The translations under genes and the position numbers were made by a program. Below the pieces are notes generated by a model. It saw only the letters and a list, made by a program, of their open reading frames with translations, had not been told where the DNA came from and did no database searches. Positions 39,501 to 47,579 of a DNA stretch of 64,000 nucleotides are shown here, piece after piece; position 1 is the stretch's first letter, and every line of letters begins with the position of its first letter. Source of the DNA: a virus; IMG/VR virus record IMGVR_UViG_3300025704_001538, positions 1 to 64,000 of that record; one strand, given 5' to 3'.

Positions 39501-40171
39501 GCGTAAGTACGAGAAATAAAGTTAGTAGTAATTTTATAATTACCTGAAGATGGGTCGAATCTTGCGTTAAAATCTTTTAACATTAATTCATACCTTAACG
39601 CCTTACCATAATATCCCTTAACAGTTAAGGTGAATAATGGGTATGGTAAATGAAAAAACGCACTGTATGGAGAATTTTCACCCTGCTCAAATAAAACCCT
39701 TCCCTGTACGTCTTCCATTTCAATAGTTACCAACGCAGCGTATGAAGTATTTATCTTAATCGATATATTGGTTATTCCTAAAAGTTGTGAGTCAACATCC
39801 CCATTACGTGTTCTACCGAGTGTTAAATTGTCAGTCCATGAGGTATCTAAGTAAGAATCTTGTGTTTGACCTTCTCCCGTGTCCTGAGATTGTGGTTTCA
39901 TAAAATTAATTACCGTTTCTTTGTTGTCATCAATGGCTCCTACTCGAATATTTTCTACCGCAGTTTCAAAATTATCACCAACAACTAATTTACTTCTCGG
40001 TATTATTTTAGCCTCTAAGCTGGCATACATAACGAGTTCCTCGTGATTGACTAACCTTTCAGAGACTTTACCCCCACTATCAACAACTTTATTGGGGTCT
40101 ACCACAATAATGTTGTCATAATCGGTTTCTACATATACATTTTGATTGTTAAAGAATTCATTACCTGCCAT
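33515..40171 (-). CDS. Giant baseplate central hub-like protein (gp27/gpD-like features)
   Basis: 2,218 aa, far larger than T4 gp27 (391). The N-terminal ~250 residues look like a hub first domain (GITNISIKINTSYAALVTIE, then FTLTVKGYYGKALRYELMLK). The C-terminal part carries the other half of a hub/gpD pattern (IQPTMYFNLTNVPLFYGPYL, then IMNVTHNITNRGFTTNFDGV). Between them lie ~1,500 residues of Asn/Ser/Tyr-rich sequence with coiled-coil stretches, an apparent huge insertion. It follows the gp53-like gene with an 11-base overlap, which fits a central baseplate location. The hub forms the gate between tail tube and spike. Identification is by motif resemblance only. Confidence 0.5.
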   Translation of the reverse strand: MAGNEFFNNQNVYVETDYDNIIVVDPNKVVDSGGKVSERLVNHEELVMYASLEAKIIPRSKLVVGDNFETAVENIRVGAIDDNKETVINFMKPQSQDTGEGQTQDSYLDTSWTDNLTLGRTRNGDVDSQLLGITNISIKINTSYAALVTIEMEDVQGRVLFEQGENSPYSAFFHLPYPLFTLTVKGYYGKALRYELMLKDFNARFDPSSGNYKITTNFISRTYALLSDISVDSLFALPHMYERTATLGPEKTTTSNESGLQEVRRIKSTRGYDMIKNVYSSYKAKGLIDENFPELTLSQMLMKLENFERYVMEAYGQEDFAILNDIDLYRKTLKEYESKIYGQITDNWETKNIDKNLPFILNIPNSAVVYPLKKELTNQEETALQNISDSISSLDTIIKEYNTKLNDNTTFGSDGQAKIHGKKLETTLTSTISINNFLTQITNPDDIDYESTFEVRNGRAGTEQEVEALKVEIETELTINGYQVNAETLEMEDSQLRRTFFIFGDVYGKTKYNITSFLGKLQRLNDDFETKRSMVEEKMSEALAEKIKSPNVGLGFYPTIKNIIAVISASADAFLRLMDQVHDESWEQRKNPIRRNAVLSPEKSQGVETNSGNAPTTNNPQQETAIVYPWPQYFVNSVDEDGNEELKDTYPGDYTVASQLRAFSSTVWPEVRFVEEFMKGATQKESGNIDFDLTNTLKDNPFMGINAIEFPNQNQPYTDLNIVPFIYEIFERTLLSSNYTNLYKSSGYRDEVYSVVSDFEYNNLKESVVNSTELIELLKNFAFSYENMLRYMKSISNNGQGTNWNLHSRGEFTTPYIKSYLENDYGIYDLSYLEGDSTTVESNVENIDKLEKYLKASYSDEMSFSDGYPFNNLLWIQNNLSEGSQISSVELSNDTSKMFSINSTKKSIASFKYGFDVLADLGSQSSGQSSIGKTYDKKPFTYFEWILNYSNSPTQETSDLDSSINSNGNTNYLTNAQVINYYNLRMQKDLVLTESFIDYGTKYDTTENYISRNQTTSLLNTPYFINSIMKGVENEKNEIENPYTALGYLYLNSLPLSTLKEKFKTNSNTITTELNYIFATLNKYSAIHKLPYPFILKYGSIWHRYKKYQNDNIDILDDVWKDFDYVNAYDPISNNTSKSYSFNDYNGDNTTIKQYEQFTDIIQLNQGDPAFLGGDLNVTINLESTRVQNGFFPKVMNDVYYFFTKKDVFSTYSSSELQSAQTEKGLQIGTTSKTKIKLSKDPETDYQMNTWSQYFNVLGNYDFRENKENKVLIIPSFGEAKFNQTRFECFDAVGNHKQNVTTNPSIYNGGVRSLWSSSNYGYYSNEMIDKPKPNQYIKHINPENKNTQAFNLGNDTSLTYSSIDDIFGVFTKDMLDLFEQHFLNFCQPPNKTQFLVNRGNTTFEEFINSEEVRGQYENGEVPSTELSRWKSVYENQESLYNGPNLYKYDLNIHEVLKSLLMVNAPSEQLNFDNVLKSLTNSQSTQFINYNLDVLTNKDIILKIGNPSKYNNKVYGSLTTLSSQKIEDPYNFGNYVQNSLPTEGGGVSLGSSKASYPSAWKAMYEYVGDFSEGGFKYGDNGSYLTDFFVDMEFEFTESNVQLLSPIIKIYASKKSKDQTMNKDNFINEINEYLGEQENFQKDILNQIFIKLNRDLPSVSITEESLGLSKIDGNIPKLELWKTFQALNDKWVAGQDFKNRTIFEDFLFLDRANRPVGDKVVVNISELEGFITGRSDKMSVYGLLGLIYQKNNFTFIPTPAYTNFYGRNDRTKKNEPLPQDIPNDLFGTFMEVDTRDSRPRMIGIYVGEPSSNLGTGQNNTFRKGDDAFDITNPSDCPLRENQTNKTNYSDSNRCVGFQVDFGKRNQGVFNSVSIDMNQHKNIGPTFQVLEDIGSQASGQQVAQQSQSLYNFYKTRSYTCQVQSMGNAMIQPTMYFNLTNVPLFYGPYLIMNVTHNITNRGFTTNFDGVRIPKFALSPPDKLVASVNRQLLKQWEEKVRQIETNAKTGGTENDLALTKMKNISQGPEEKGQEITKYPQKPFTEMVKTPIQAQEVIDYVNSKDFTSDKIKTLIYGISTQNQSIRENCYNNNIMDVRTDILVTNRDQFFDSQVCVQYGGILTTIASFDNIEKSLDFMRATLNPIGPMADAIYDVLQQGAVIDELPKTLTTVYMSNIYSNPTINGSASDIIKEVNYQKQTNEKFKTNYEQWLDIFKSVIQRGES

Positions 40172-40478
40172 AATAGAAGAAGTGTGTATCTAATGCCTTT
40201 TTATAATCTTGTAAAGAATTCACTAAAGGAAAGGGTATTACTAAAACTGCACCGTCATCGATGTTATTTTCTAATCCCCCGAACTTAGGGTTTGCCGCTA
40301 AAATTAACCAACCAAAGTATGGTGTTTCATAAAATTGTTGACTTACTTTATCCAATCTACTTCTACTAACTCTATAAATAAATTTCTTGTCTGTTGGTTT
40401 TGATGGGATGTTTACAAACGGCACTACAGTTTGTTCTCCATTCAAAAGAAAGTCTTGGTATCTATTATAGTATCTCAT
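40161..40478 (-). CDS. Baseplate wedge protein, gp53-like (LysM-like fold)
   Basis: 105 aa. Features of the gp53 / LysM-like wedge family: FIYRVSRSRLDKVSQQFYET, then PYFGWLILAANPKFG, then VLVIPFPL, i.e. the 'Y-R-V...D.ia..fY.tp.yWW.il..N......i..G..l.IP' pattern. T4 gp53 clamps wedges around the hub. The gene overlaps both neighbours: one base with the 1,595-aa gene (TAATG) and 11 bases with the hub gene, so the three products are probably made together. Confidence 0.6.
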   Translation of the reverse strand: MRYYNRYQDFLLNGEQTVVPFVNIPSKPTDKKFIYRVSRSRLDKVSQQFYETPYFGWLILAANPKFGGLENNIDDGAVLVIPFPLVNSLQDYKKALDTHFFYYGR

Positions 40479-43400
40479 TAGTTAAATGTATATTTTTCAT
40501 TAAAGATGTTTTTGGGTCCATCGTTTAATCCTGATTTAAATGTTGCGTTAAAGTATTTTACCTTACTGTCGTCAGCAGATTCTTGTGGTTTTTGTATGTA
40601 TGTGAAGTTTCTTGTTTTTTCTAAATTAAATGGTTGGTATAAATTAAATTTTAAACATATTGGTTTATTTTTAAACCTTTCGACACTTCTGTTTGAATCT
40701 CCTTGTAGTTTTTTATATATACTCTGTAACCCCCAGTTATTGTTTGGTAGTGAGCCTGCTGAAAAATTATTTGTCTGTGTTCCTATACCGTTAATTACTG
40801 TGTCGACCCAAAATACCCATTCTGCTTTTTCTATTAGTTTTTCACCTAAAATTTGTCTTTTTAATTCCTCAGGGTTGTTGATTACAAAACCAAAATTAAT
40901 CGTACAAAATCTTGTTTGTGGTTCTGTGTTATAAGGTGGGAATAAAAAATCTATGTATAAATTATCTTTTTCAGGTAAAAGACCATAACTTATATTATTG
41001 TCTTCGTCTTCAAAATCAAAATCATCATCACTATTATCTACTCCCTGAAATAATTCTTCATAAAAATTTTTCATATCTTCTCCCACTGTTTGGATGTCGT
41101 CAACTAACTCCCCGTATGTGTCTATCATATCTGACGAAGGGTCAACTTCAGTAGTTGCTGATAATGAAAGTATAAATGCCCTACCTTTTTTGTTTTTATA
41201 ACCGTCAGTACTTGTTGTAATTAAATTTAGTTTATCATTAATTCTAGTAAAATCTGTTTGTACTCCTACTGCACTATTCCCGTGACCTTCCATAATCTGA
41301 GCATATTCATTTGTTCTTTTTTCAATGAGTGTTTTTAAATTCTTTTTAAATTTTTTTATATCACTATTTTTTAAATTTTGTTCATAGATTGTTGTGGTAG
41401 GTGTTTTTAAAAATGGATTTTCATCATTATCAACATCTTCTAATAGTTTGTTTTTTAAATCAATAACCCTATTTTGTATCTCTATCGGTTTACCAAATAA
41501 ATTTGTTTCATATTCATTATTACCATCTAAATACCCTGTTACATAGCCTTCTGTGTAGTTTCTTTTTTGTGTTAGATAATAAAGACCTATTCTTGAATGG
41601 AATGTATTTACGGTTTCAACAGTGGTAATAATATTTTGTGTATATGCTTGTGTTTTTTTGACGTAGTCGACAACAGGTGCTTTATAGTTTATTTCACCTA
41701 TTAAATCGAGTGTTGTTCCTGTTAGTTCAGGGCTTGTTTGAGTACTTGTTATTTCACCTATTGTATCTCCCGCCTCTTCACTTCTTTCAACTTGACCGTT
41801 TTCAGTTAATGAAAAATCATTCGCATCTTCTATAGCGTCTAAAGCCTCTCTATTTAATTCTGACCTATCTTCGGTAACTATTGAACGGTCGTCATAAACC
41901 TCCGTGTTACCATAATAGTTAAAAGACAATGCGTTTTGTAATCTAGATACCGGCTCTTTTATTCCTTGTCCACCTATAAAGTAAAAACTCATATTAATAT
42001 CTGCTATCATAGGTTGTACACCAATTCCTTCAGGATTCAAATCAAATGTTAATGGTTCGTAATTAATACTCATCTGTTGAATTGCAATTTTTGAATGATA
42101 AAAATCACCTATTCTTAATACACATATCGGAGGCGCACCAAACGCAGTGTTTTTAACATCCCCCTCTCTTGGTTTACCGTCCTCACCTATTACGGGGATT
42201 GTATCACCAGGTCTCAAACATTGTTGTAAGAAAGTAAGTCTACTGTTTAATCCTTCAGGTGTCATAGAGTGAAATACCGGTTGAAAATATTTAATCTTCT
42301 CTTTGATACCTTCGTACACTCTTGGTGTTTCCTCCCTCATCATATTAAAGTAGTCACACTCAGTTAATAATTTTTTAACTATTATCTTAGCAACTTCGTT
42401 TCTCGGCTGGGTTAGTTTTGATTCTTTTTGTCTTATTACCTCCGTTTTTCCTGTTATGGTTTCTGTTATTATAGTTTCCTCCGGCGGTACTTCGGTTACC
42501 CTTTGTTCAGGTGGTGAAGGAATTTCTTCAATTGTTTTTATCACCACAGCCCTACATGCCATTGCGTTAACCGAATATGTCGTAGAGTTACCTGATAACT
42601 CTTCTGTACAATTAAAAGACCCGTATTCACCTCCGCCTGGTGTGGCGGTTGACTGTTCTCCTTGTGGGTCTTCGGTAATTGAAAATCTGTCTTCATATTT
42701 ACTTAAGTCAAAAAACGAAAATAAATATTTTTTAACGGCGTCTATTCTTCTTTTAGACAAAGAATCGTTATACGCAACACTATTTGGTGCAGATGCAGAA
42801 CCTACTAATTTCATATTTATAGTGGCTCCTTTATCTAACGCCGCTTTAATCTTTACCACTAACTCCTGTGTTTTCTTTTCTGTTATATTAGTACCTTCTC
42901 CGTTTATTAAAAAGCTTTCAAAAAATTGTAGTACCTGAATTTTTTTATCAGAGTCCGCAGTATTATAGTAAGTTTCTTTTTTGGCTATGTATGTGGATAG
43001 TGTGTTCGCATATTCTTCAGTTGTAGTTGTGGACGATGCAGTTCGTGGTCCGGGTACATCATTGTCAAAATAAAATTCATACTCATAGTCTTGTGTTTGT
43101 ACTTCAGGAGTATATTCTTCAATGACAGGGTCTTTTTCGGTTAAGTCAATTCTTTCAATATCTTTTGAAAAATTTTCATATGTTTTTATGTCTGTAGTTT
43201 CTGTAACTATCTCGTATATATCTTTTAAGGTAAATTGAGGGAACCTTTGGGCTAATTCATATATGTCGTATTTTCTACATCCCGCAAAAAATGAATCAAC
43301 AATGTCATTAACTCTTTGTGAGTTTTGACCCGCCAACTCTTTATCAACAATTGCGTTTAATATTGAGGGGTGGTCAACCACTATTTTCCAAGATAAACTA

Positions 43401-45265
43401 CCTTGTCTGGTCGTATTGTTATACGTATAAACCGGTTCAGGTCTTCCTAAAAACTCGTTAGATGTCCAATTGGTAGAGTTGGTTTCAGATACTTTCATAT
43501 CGTATGGTGGAAACCACATAATTCTACCTCCGCTAGGTCCTCTTTCACAAACGGGTAAATCAGAATAAGTGAATCCAGGTTTACTTGATGTTCTCCAAGC
43601 CAAGTTTTCAATTGAAAACATATACTTTTTTACTTTATCGGCTTGTATATTACTTGAATCGTCATCCCTAAAAGGTGCGATATTAAGATTATAGGTATTA
43701 TCTAAGACAGAAAATTGGAATCTTCTGTTTTGATTAGTCATTCCGTCTTCCTTTTGTAGTTCACTATTTGAGAAATAAGGTATGTCTTTAGTAAATACTC
43801 TACAGTATTCCATTCCTTTAATTTCACCAGTGCTTTGGTCTTCGTATTTATAAACTCTTGAGCCTTTTGTAATCTCGCGAGTACCGTCACTAAAAACTTT
43901 TGACACTTGATTTATTGCATTACCAACGTGTTGTAACCTTGCATCTCCTTGTAACCCTTCTGCGGAGTCAATTAATTTTTGTGTGTCATCTAATATAGAA
44001 CCTTTCTTAAAATCGTATTGTGTTGATACACCCGCATCAAATGATGACTGTATATTCGATTCAAAGTTACTATCAACAGAACCAAGACCACCACCTTGCG
44101 ATACAAATCGTCCCGCAGATTTTACACCGTCTAAACTAGTCCATGTAAATCCTCCTTGTAATCTAGGTGCGTCGTAACTACTGTTTGTGGCAGTTCCTAC
44201 CCTTAAGAATTTAGTTCCGTTAAGTCCAAATTTAAATGAAAAGTTACCCTCGTATAGTTTACCTAACTCAGAGTATCCTCTAACAGGTGTTCTTACTCTA
44301 TTACCAAATTGGTCTACCGGTAGTTCGTTTGATGGTGCAACAATGTCTTTAGGGTCTTGTGTTTTACTCCCCACGTAATAGTTACCTGAAGGGGCTTTTA
44401 ACCCAAAAGCTCTATTATTATCTGTGTAATCGGGTGCAAAAACATTTAGTGATAAACTCTTAAACAACCTTTTAGTTTGTCCTCTACCTGAGTTAGATAT
44501 AAAAAGTTCTGAAGACCTTTTATTGGCTTCGGGTAGTAATGTTCCTCTATCACTATACTCCCCATCCCCTCTCGAAGCTTGATTAATACTTGATTGCTCT
44601 TCAACTTTAGTAAAGTAACTTCCAGGAATCCAAGAATACGGTGAATAGACACCTGATATTCTACTGATTAAATCTAAACCTTTACCTATTATATTATCAG
44701 GTACTGATATTTTCCAATCACTCTCAATCGCTTGTTCGTTACCTGTTGCAATCGCTATAGCGTCGAATGGGTCTGATAATGCATCTATTACATTAATCCT
44801 ACCAAGTGTTTGTTGATATGTCTCTTCAGCAATTCGATATTCAAATTCTGTTTTAAGTTGGTTTCCCGCAATTTGTGCTAATGCAGAATCTTGACTTAAG
44901 CTTCCGTTTGTTCCTGTCGGATTAAATGAGGTTAATAGATTGAAAGCGTTATATGTTGATGACACAAAAGTGTAGTAACTTTCTCTCTTTTCTATTTTAT
45001 TTCTTATATCTTGTATATCTATTAAATCTTTATACCCACCCTCAGGACCATACTGATTCGATATAAACGCCCTTTTTTTTGCTTCTTCATTTACTTGTAG
45101 GTCAGTAACTCTTGTACTGTCTACTACTCCAAGGTCCTTTATTGAGAATTCAGCACTACCAGGACTTTCGTTTCCTTTGTAACCTTCTTTGTATGGTTCA
45201 AGGTTCCTAACTAACAGTCTTTTTCTAAAGTTTTCTGTAGCATCAAATGTTAATTCGCTCGGCAT
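40478..45265 (-). CDS. Giant tail-initiator-like protein with OmpA-like domain
   Basis: 1,595 aa. Residues ~560-660 and ~1000-1110 resemble tail-tube/gp48-gp54-type strands (VLRIGDFYHSKIAIQQMSIN, then GVQPMIADINMSFYFIGGQG). Between them, at ~735-915, lies an OmpA-family domain: YEFYFDNDVPGP, then MKLVGSASAP from M818, then N833-D-S-L-S-K-R-R-I-D-A-V-K-K-Y-L848, the N-x2-L-S-x2-R-x3-V-x3-L signature. The usual GHTD Asp is Ser825 here. A coiled-coil, charged C-terminus follows. It sits between the tape measure and gp53, where tube-initiator proteins lie. The OmpA fold binds peptidoglycan in bacteria; a cell-wall contact role is inferred. Confidence 0.6.
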   Translation of the reverse strand: MPSELTFDATENFRKRLLVRNLEPYKEGYKGNESPGSAEFSIKDLGVVDSTRVTDLQVNEEAKKRAFISNQYGPEGGYKDLIDIQDIRNKIEKRESYYTFVSSTYNAFNLLTSFNPTGTNGSLSQDSALAQIAGNQLKTEFEYRIAEETYQQTLGRINVIDALSDPFDAIAIATGNEQAIESDWKISVPDNIIGKGLDLISRISGVYSPYSWIPGSYFTKVEEQSSINQASRGDGEYSDRGTLLPEANKRSSELFISNSGRGQTKRLFKSLSLNVFAPDYTDNNRAFGLKAPSGNYYVGSKTQDPKDIVAPSNELPVDQFGNRVRTPVRGYSELGKLYEGNFSFKFGLNGTKFLRVGTATNSSYDAPRLQGGFTWTSLDGVKSAGRFVSQGGGLGSVDSNFESNIQSSFDAGVSTQYDFKKGSILDDTQKLIDSAEGLQGDARLQHVGNAINQVSKVFSDGTREITKGSRVYKYEDQSTGEIKGMEYCRVFTKDIPYFSNSELQKEDGMTNQNRRFQFSVLDNTYNLNIAPFRDDDSSNIQADKVKKYMFSIENLAWRTSSKPGFTYSDLPVCERGPSGGRIMWFPPYDMKVSETNSTNWTSNEFLGRPEPVYTYNNTTRQGSLSWKIVVDHPSILNAIVDKELAGQNSQRVNDIVDSFFAGCRKYDIYELAQRFPQFTLKDIYEIVTETTDIKTYENFSKDIERIDLTEKDPVIEEYTPEVQTQDYEYEFYFDNDVPGPRTASSTTTTEEYANTLSTYIAKKETYYNTADSDKKIQVLQFFESFLINGEGTNITEKKTQELVVKIKAALDKGATINMKLVGSASAPNSVAYNDSLSKRRIDAVKKYLFSFFDLSKYEDRFSITEDPQGEQSTATPGGGEYGSFNCTEELSGNSTTYSVNAMACRAVVIKTIEEIPSPPEQRVTEVPPEETIITETITGKTEVIRQKESKLTQPRNEVAKIIVKKLLTECDYFNMMREETPRVYEGIKEKIKYFQPVFHSMTPEGLNSRLTFLQQCLRPGDTIPVIGEDGKPREGDVKNTAFGAPPICVLRIGDFYHSKIAIQQMSINYEPLTFDLNPEGIGVQPMIADINMSFYFIGGQGIKEPVSRLQNALSFNYYGNTEVYDDRSIVTEDRSELNREALDAIEDANDFSLTENGQVERSEEAGDTIGEITSTQTSPELTGTTLDLIGEINYKAPVVDYVKKTQAYTQNIITTVETVNTFHSRIGLYYLTQKRNYTEGYVTGYLDGNNEYETNLFGKPIEIQNRVIDLKNKLLEDVDNDENPFLKTPTTTIYEQNLKNSDIKKFKKNLKTLIEKRTNEYAQIMEGHGNSAVGVQTDFTRINDKLNLITTSTDGYKNKKGRAFILSLSATTEVDPSSDMIDTYGELVDDIQTVGEDMKNFYEELFQGVDNSDDDFDFEDEDNNISYGLLPEKDNLYIDFLFPPYNTEPQTRFCTINFGFVINNPEELKRQILGEKLIEKAEWVFWVDTVINGIGTQTNNFSAGSLPNNNWGLQSIYKKLQGDSNRSVERFKNKPICLKFNLYQPFNLEKTRNFTYIQKPQESADDSKVKYFNATFKSGLNDGPKNIFNEKYTFN

Positions 45266-45280
45266 ATAAATCTATTTCTA

Positions 45281-45288
45281 TATAAATA
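45281..45288 (-). promoter_or_regulatory. TATTTATA late-type motif upstream of the 1,595-aa gene
   Basis: Coding strand TATTTATATAG, 15 nt before the ATG at 45265. It is also part of a short CTATTT...AAATAG inverted repeat. Same family of sites as upstream of the tape measure and neck genes. Confidence 0.45.
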
Positions 45289-45304
45289 GATTAATTCTAT
45301 ATTT

Positions 45305-47353
45305 TTATACTGAATACGTATTATTTGAGTCAGTAAATATTGACATTAACTTACTTGTAAAGTCAGGATTATTCACTATTTGACTTGCCAACTCCTCAGT
45401 AGATATATTTTGGGGTAAATTTCTACCGTCAATTGCAAAATCTATAGTACCTCCTACATTTAAATTAACATTACCATTTAATACACTTTGTGATGGTGAT
45501 TGATTTAAACTTGATGTATCTTGAATATTTGTGGTTGGTGTTATAGGTGTTGTTGATTGAGTTGTGGTTGGTGTAGGTGTATTAGTTGAAGGTGTTGTAT
45601 TTACTTCAGGTGCCGTCCCTTCTTGTTCATTAGGTCTTTGTCCGTCACGTTGTCCAAATCTCTGTTCTAAAGCGATTAAATCTGTAATAAATTCAGTTAG
45701 GTCTCCACTAATACCTGTAAGTACATCATTAACACCATATGACTTTAACTCTTCTATATCAAATCCAAATTGTTTTAATGAACCACCTAATGACTTAAAT
45801 GCCTCTCCGTCATTGAAAATATTAGAATCGCTGAAATTACTACTGATTTTATCTCCCATCCCTTCGAAAGAGTCATCTAATGAACCTAACACTTCACCAA
45901 ATCTAGACCTTAATACAGACAACGCCTCTTCATTTTTAAATCCGGTCTTAGCCGCTTCTGTAAAAGCTTCTCCAAGAGCATCCACATTTTCATTATTTAT
46001 ACCTTCTACCACAGACTGTGTTAAAGTTTTTGCCGCTGCACCTGCAGAATCAATCGCAGACGTGACTGCGTCTGTTCTTGTACCAATAAATGGACCAAGT
46101 GCTGCAACTTGTTGTGCTAATATATCATTTAAAACTGTTGATGCGTCTAATTGTTTCAGTGCTATTTCTCTATCGGTTAATTTAGCGTCTTCCTGTACTT
46201 GTTTTAATTTTTCTAACCCATCCTTGTATTTTTCGTCTCCCAACATACTAGCGTCTACCAAATCATCAAAATTAGGTAATTTAATTTTTACACTACCATC
46301 TTTTAATTCACCTAAATTAGCAACAAGTTCTTTAGTTTCATCGTCAAGTCCTGACCCCTCTAAAAAATTAAGTTTTTTGGTTCTTGCAGCACTCTTAACC
46401 GCGGTATCTGCAAGTTCTTGATAATCCATACCTGTAAGTTTAGCGGCCTCTCTTAAACGGTACATCTCTGTGACAGGAATATCAAAGTCACCCGTTTTTT
46501 CGTTAAAGGTTACCGCACCTTCAGCCATATCTAATATAGAATCTTGTAGTCCTTCCATATCATTTTGAGCCATATATAAAAGTTTGAATGGGTCTCCTAA
46601 ATCACCTACAGCTCCTCCTAACATTTGAAATCCTGCGGCAGTTTCAATTGCGGTTTCAGGTGATAATAAACTATCAGCCAAACTAACGGTTTTGTTAAAG
46701 TCTAAGCGTAAAGCCTGTGCTTTTGCGACCATCTTTGTAAATCCTTCAACCCCGTTTTTAAAGTTATATGAGTTTAGTAACTTTACATTTGACCCAATAT
46801 TTTTCATGAACTGTCCTACATTAATACCGTAAGACCTCGCTTCTTGTTGCATTTTACTTATATTGTTTATAGCATCAGTAGTACCAACACCAATTGTATC
46901 AAAACCCTCGACCATAGTCGCTATATCACCTGCAGCAACACCCGCATTTCTAGCTAAAAGAGCAATATTTGTTTGTTGTTCGGCGGTCAGTAAAGTATTT
47001 CTTTGCATAATTGTATTTATCTCTTTAAACACCGAAAGTTGTTCGTCTAAAGTAATTCCATATTGTGCAGATTCGTAAGCCGCCTGTGCTATTGTATCCC
47101 TAACCCCCTCACCAATTGTTCTAGTTTGTCCTAACGTTTCTGTGGTTAACTTAAAAGTTAGTTGTTCTAGCTTAGAAGTAGCGTTTGTTATTTCTTTAGG
47201 GTCAAGTAAATTATTACGTATAGAACCTGTTAATGTACTTTTTAAGTCTTTAAGTTTTTGGTCAAATATACCTGTAGCACTCGCCAGACCTTTTAACTCT
47301 TCAGCTTCTTTACCTGCACCAGTACTACTACCTGTATTTTCTTGTAAAAACAT
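45305..47353 (-). CDS. Tail tape measure protein
   Basis: 682 aa (T4 gp29 is 590), almost entirely helical with Ala/Leu-rich heptads, as tape measures are (LLTAEQQTNIALLARNAGVA, then ETAAGFQMLGGAVGDLG). The last ~110 residues change to a Thr/Pro linker (TTPSTNTPTPTTTQSTTP) and a small beta end domain (VNLNVGGTIDFAIDG). The linker matches the TPTPT style used in the giant adhesin. It sits between gp26/gp51-like assembly genes and the tail-initiator-like gene, the expected place. Its length sets tail length; by family scaling the tail should be about T4-sized. A TATTTATA motif lies 13 nt upstream. Confidence 0.82.
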   Translation of the reverse strand: MFLQENTGSSTGAGKEAEELKGLASATGIFDQKLKDLKSTLTGSIRNNLLDPKEITNATSKLEQLTFKLTTETLGQTRTIGEGVRDTIAQAAYESAQYGITLDEQLSVFKEINTIMQRNTLLTAEQQTNIALLARNAGVAAGDIATMVEGFDTIGVGTTDAINNISKMQQEARSYGINVGQFMKNIGSNVKLLNSYNFKNGVEGFTKMVAKAQALRLDFNKTVSLADSLLSPETAIETAAGFQMLGGAVGDLGDPFKLLYMAQNDMEGLQDSILDMAEGAVTFNEKTGDFDIPVTEMYRLREAAKLTGMDYQELADTAVKSAARTKKLNFLEGSGLDDETKELVANLGELKDGSVKIKLPNFDDLVDASMLGDEKYKDGLEKLKQVQEDAKLTDREIALKQLDASTVLNDILAQQVAALGPFIGTRTDAVTSAIDSAGAAAKTLTQSVVEGINNENVDALGEAFTEAAKTGFKNEEALSVLRSRFGEVLGSLDDSFEGMGDKISSNFSDSNIFNDGEAFKSLGGSLKQFGFDIEELKSYGVNDVLTGISGDLTEFITDLIALEQRFGQRDGQRPNEQEGTAPEVNTTPSTNTPTPTTTQSTTPITPTTNIQDTSSLNQSPSQSVLNGNVNLNVGGTIDFAIDGRNLPQNISTEELASQIVNNPDFTSKLMSIFTDSNNTYSV

Positions 47354-47366
47354 TATACCTTTTTAA

Positions 47367-47374
47367 TATAAATA
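47367..47374 (-). promoter_or_regulatory. TATTTATA late-type motif upstream of the tape measure gene
   Basis: The coding strand reads TATTTATATTAAAAAGGTAT then AATG; the box ends 13 nt before the start codon. Nearly identical to the site upstream of the gp13-like gene at 58942. Confidence 0.5.
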
Positions 47375-47375
47375 T

Positions 47376-47579
47376 TTACTTTTGGGATTTTCTTCTCTCC
47401 ATTTCTTCTCTTTGTTTGTCGAACTCCTCTACCAATTTATTAATGAAGTATTTCCTCTCATATGTAGGCATATTCATCACATCCCCATATGTGAAGTTAA
47501 CGTGTTTTGATAAGTAATAGATTTCGTCGAGCAGCGCGACTCTATATTCAGAAGAAAGGCCGAAAAAACTCCGCCCCAA
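47376..47579 (-). CDS. Small tail/baseplate assembly protein (gp51-type position), TTG start or frameshift product
   Basis: 67 aa. Pattern RSFFGLSSEYRVALLDEIYYLSKH, shown here in parts, followed by FTYGDVMNMPTYERKYFINKL and a Lys/Glu tail. The 'E-I-x2-L...F-T-x-x-D-V-x-x-M-P-x2-x-R-x-Y-x2-K-L' pattern is common to small proteins in T4-like tail clusters. There is no ATG before the conserved region; the frame opens with TTG at 47579, 32 bases inside the gp26-like gene. Either TTG initiates or the product is made by frameshifting. T4 order 26-51-27-28-29 fits its place between a gp26-like gene and the tape measure. Confidence 0.65.
   Translation of the reverse strand: MGRSFFGLSSEYRVALLDEIYYLSKHVNFTYGDVMNMPTYERKYFINKLVEEFDKQREEMERRKSQK

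Noticed and set aside
42456-42938. 160-codon plus-strand frame opposite the OmpA-like domain
   Set aside because: Antisense to a strongly coding stretch with a recognisable domain; translation shows no domain of its own.
45564-46421. 285-codon plus-strand open frame opposite the tape measure gene
   Set aside because: Ser/Pro/Asn-rich antisense shadow of a clearly coding helical gene; no promoter, ribosome site or family likeness.
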